Assembly: GCA_905480545.1 (NCBI GenBank)
Contig: CAJQQR010000110.1
Location: forward strand, 1-34,703
DNA from: an uncultured Pirellulaceae bacterium
GTDB taxonomy: Bacteria > Planctomycetota > Planctomycetia > Pirellulales > Pirellulaceae
Reading direction: 5' to 3'
DNA length: 34,703 nucleotides
Positions within the stretch are counted from its first letter, which is position 1, and the number at the start of each line of letters is the position of its first letter. The translations under genes and the position numbers were made by a program. Below, piece after piece: positions 33,667 through 34,703 of the stretch. The notes under the pieces were generated by a model that saw only the letters and a list, made by a program, of their open reading frames with translations, made no database searches and was not told the origin of the DNA.

Positions 33667-34342
33667 TGCAAAAGCTGTCCTGAATATTAAAAAAAACACT
33701 CCGATTCTGATTTTGAACATTGGTCGAAGCGACACAAACCAGAACGGAGTGTTAGGTCGTATTCGCTGTACGAAAAAAATATTCGGTTCAAATTGTTCTT
33801 TTTCAGAAATTGGCCTGCTTTGCGATCCTGGGAGATTCCGGCAATTGAAATTTGGTTGTTTTTCGCGGTTCGATCTGCGTGCATAGGATTACTGTGACGC
33901 TCTGTTTTTCGATCCCTGACAGCATTGGAATGACCAACTGATCTGATGTGCTTCTAGCTTTTTTCTGCAAGGACAAATGGTCCAACACGTTGGATTCGAT
34001 TGTTCACTAGGCAGTGGCGGGCATGTCGCGTTTCCGCGGCATGCATTCCCTCCAACCAGTCACGATTTAAAGTGAGGCTAGTTCATGAGGCATGAGTACC
34101 AACCATGGCCCAAAAGTATCATGCCTAACCCCTTCGTTTCGCGAACAGGTTAACGGACTTGACGACCGTTCCATCGTTTCTCAACGGGGGCAGAAGTGGA
34201 AGTTCCAACTCGTACCGTCTGAACGCGAGGATTGCAAATTTACATTTCCTTTTGCGTTCCGGTTTCGTGGCTTTTCAGCAGTCCAACAAAGCAGCGAAAA
34301 CCACCGGAATCTAAATCCCGCCTTCTTGTGATCCCAACAGAT
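33667..34342. other. 676-bp gene-poor region with several inverted repeats
   Basis: No recognised gene lies between the DUF1080 (+) and ROK (-) genes, although short frames such as 34092-34331 (+) are open. Three inverted repeats are visible: 33695-33753 (separate entry), 34021-34044 (10-bp stem with one G-T pair, TTTC loop) and 34088-34125 (AGGCATGA...TCATGCCT, 11 pairs with one bulge). The cluster may reflect a structured RNA, terminators, or remnants of a mobile element; I cannot choose. Confidence 0.45.
33695..33753 (-). terminator. Possible minus-strand terminator or inverted repeat
   Basis: An inverted repeat of AACACTCCGATTCTG (33695-33709) and CAGAACGGAGTGTT (33740-33753) pairs 14 bases with one bulged base, around a 30-base loop. 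On the minus strand the stem is followed by a run of eight T residues (33696-33689), as in an intrinsic terminator. The long loop is unusual, and the nearest minus-strand gene (ROK) stops about 590 bp upstream. It may also act for the convergent DUF1080 gene or an unseen RNA. Confidence 0.5.
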
Positions 34343-34703
34343 TCAAAGTTCACCGTTGGCTGCGATCTGGATTGCACCATACAAAACGACTTCTTCATCC
34401 AAGGTTGCTGATTCAAGTTTGTAAGAATTTGAAAGTCCGGGGAAAACAAACATCGCAATCTGTTCTCGAAGTGGATTCAAAAATTGTGATTCTGCTATCA
34501 GCGAAACGCCTCCACCGACAATGACTATCTCCGGTGCGTTGAGTGTAATGACCTGGGCGATGGCCCAGCCCAAAATTTTCGCTGTTTCAGCAAGCAAGTC
34601 GTTGGCTTGCCGATCGCCGTCTTCTGCTAACCGGCCAATGGTTTCAGCCGTCAGGTCTTCAGGTTTAACATTGGAAAAGTGTCCATGTTTGGAATATAAG
34701 TCC
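34343..34703 (-). CDS. ROK-family sugar kinase/regulator, C-terminal part (5' end outside window)
   Basis: The frame is open to the right edge of the window, so only about the last 120 residues are seen. It matches the C-terminal half of ROK proteins such as glucokinase: TIGRLAEDGDRQANDLLAET, then GWAIAQVITLNAPEIVIVGG with GGVSL, then LNPLREQI and the closing LDEEVVLYGAIQIAANG. ROK kinases phosphorylate sugars with ATP in the cytoplasm; some are repressors with an N-terminal HTH, and that part is not visible. The TTG at 34597 is internal, not a start. It is convergent with the DUF1080 gene across a 676-bp gap. Confidence 0.9.
   Translation of the reverse strand, partial: DLYSKHGHFSNVKPEDLTAETIGRLAEDGDRQANDLLAETAKILGWAIAQVITLNAPEIVIVGGGVSLIAESQFLNPLREQIAMFVFPGLSNSYKLESATLDEEVVLYGAIQIAANGEL

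Noticed and set aside
1..34703. CRISPR arrays, tRNA/rRNA genes, insertion sequences, prophage genes
   Set aside because: I looked for spaced direct repeats, T-loop-like motifs, transposase or integrase motifs, and phage structural proteins, and found none.

Overview
The window looks like chromosomal DNA from a planctomycete, most likely a marine Pirellulales-type bacterium. The main evidence is a paired c-type cytochrome/DUF1549/DUF1553 protein and DUF1501 Tat-exported protein. A DUF1080 protein, a squalene-cyclase-fold toroid protein, a giant beta-propeller/PDZ/EF-hand protein and an ExbB/ExbD motor support this. Genus cannot be fixed from the sequence. I see no rRNA, tRNA, CRISPR array, insertion sequence or prophage.

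Layout. 1-1770 (+): the 3' end of pheT and an aldo/keto reductase. 1836-2852 (-): a zinc-ribbon/DUF5684 membrane protein, then 640 bp that may hold a decayed gene. 3496-14122 (-): a long same-strand block reading TPR protein -> ExbB -> ExbD -> toroid protein -> cytochrome/DUF1553 -> DUF1501. 14309-16034 (+): thiS, thiG and a MOSC-domain gene. 16069-18576 (-): cvpA, an alpha/beta hydrolase and a HAD hydrolase. 19018-19797 (+): a YdjM/DUF457 membrane protein. 19932-23924 (-): a 1330-residue exported beta-propeller protein followed by a clear intrinsic terminator. 24174-25502 (+): a PepSY-type membrane protein and an unknown membrane protein. 25814-27160 (-): an exported right-handed beta-helix protein. 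27999-29311 (+): a cytochrome P450 broken by one frameshift. 29515-33666: a small hypothetical, an SH3-like/TPR protein, a membrane-tethered TAXI-type binding protein and a DUF1080 protein. The window ends in the 3' part of a ROK-family sugar kinase (-).

The most interesting unit is 7529-14122. A periplasmic TPR protein, an ExbB/TolQ proton channel and an ExbD/TolR protein precede a 692-residue protein. Its second membrane helix carries the Ser-x3-His spacing of the TonB anchor, followed by a TonB-like post-membrane segment, a long Gln/Pro-rich linker and a prenyltransferase/squalene-cyclase-type alpha/alpha toroid. This reads as a Ton/Tol-like energy-transducing machine with a toroid in place of the TonB C-terminal domain. 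That interpretation is mine and untested.

Elsewhere, thiS-thiG-MOSC suggests that a MOSC protein works with the sulfur chemistry of thiazole synthesis. The P450 frameshift is explained by one missing T in a T run. A few small palindromes and two 17-bp tandem duplications lie in the intergenic regions.
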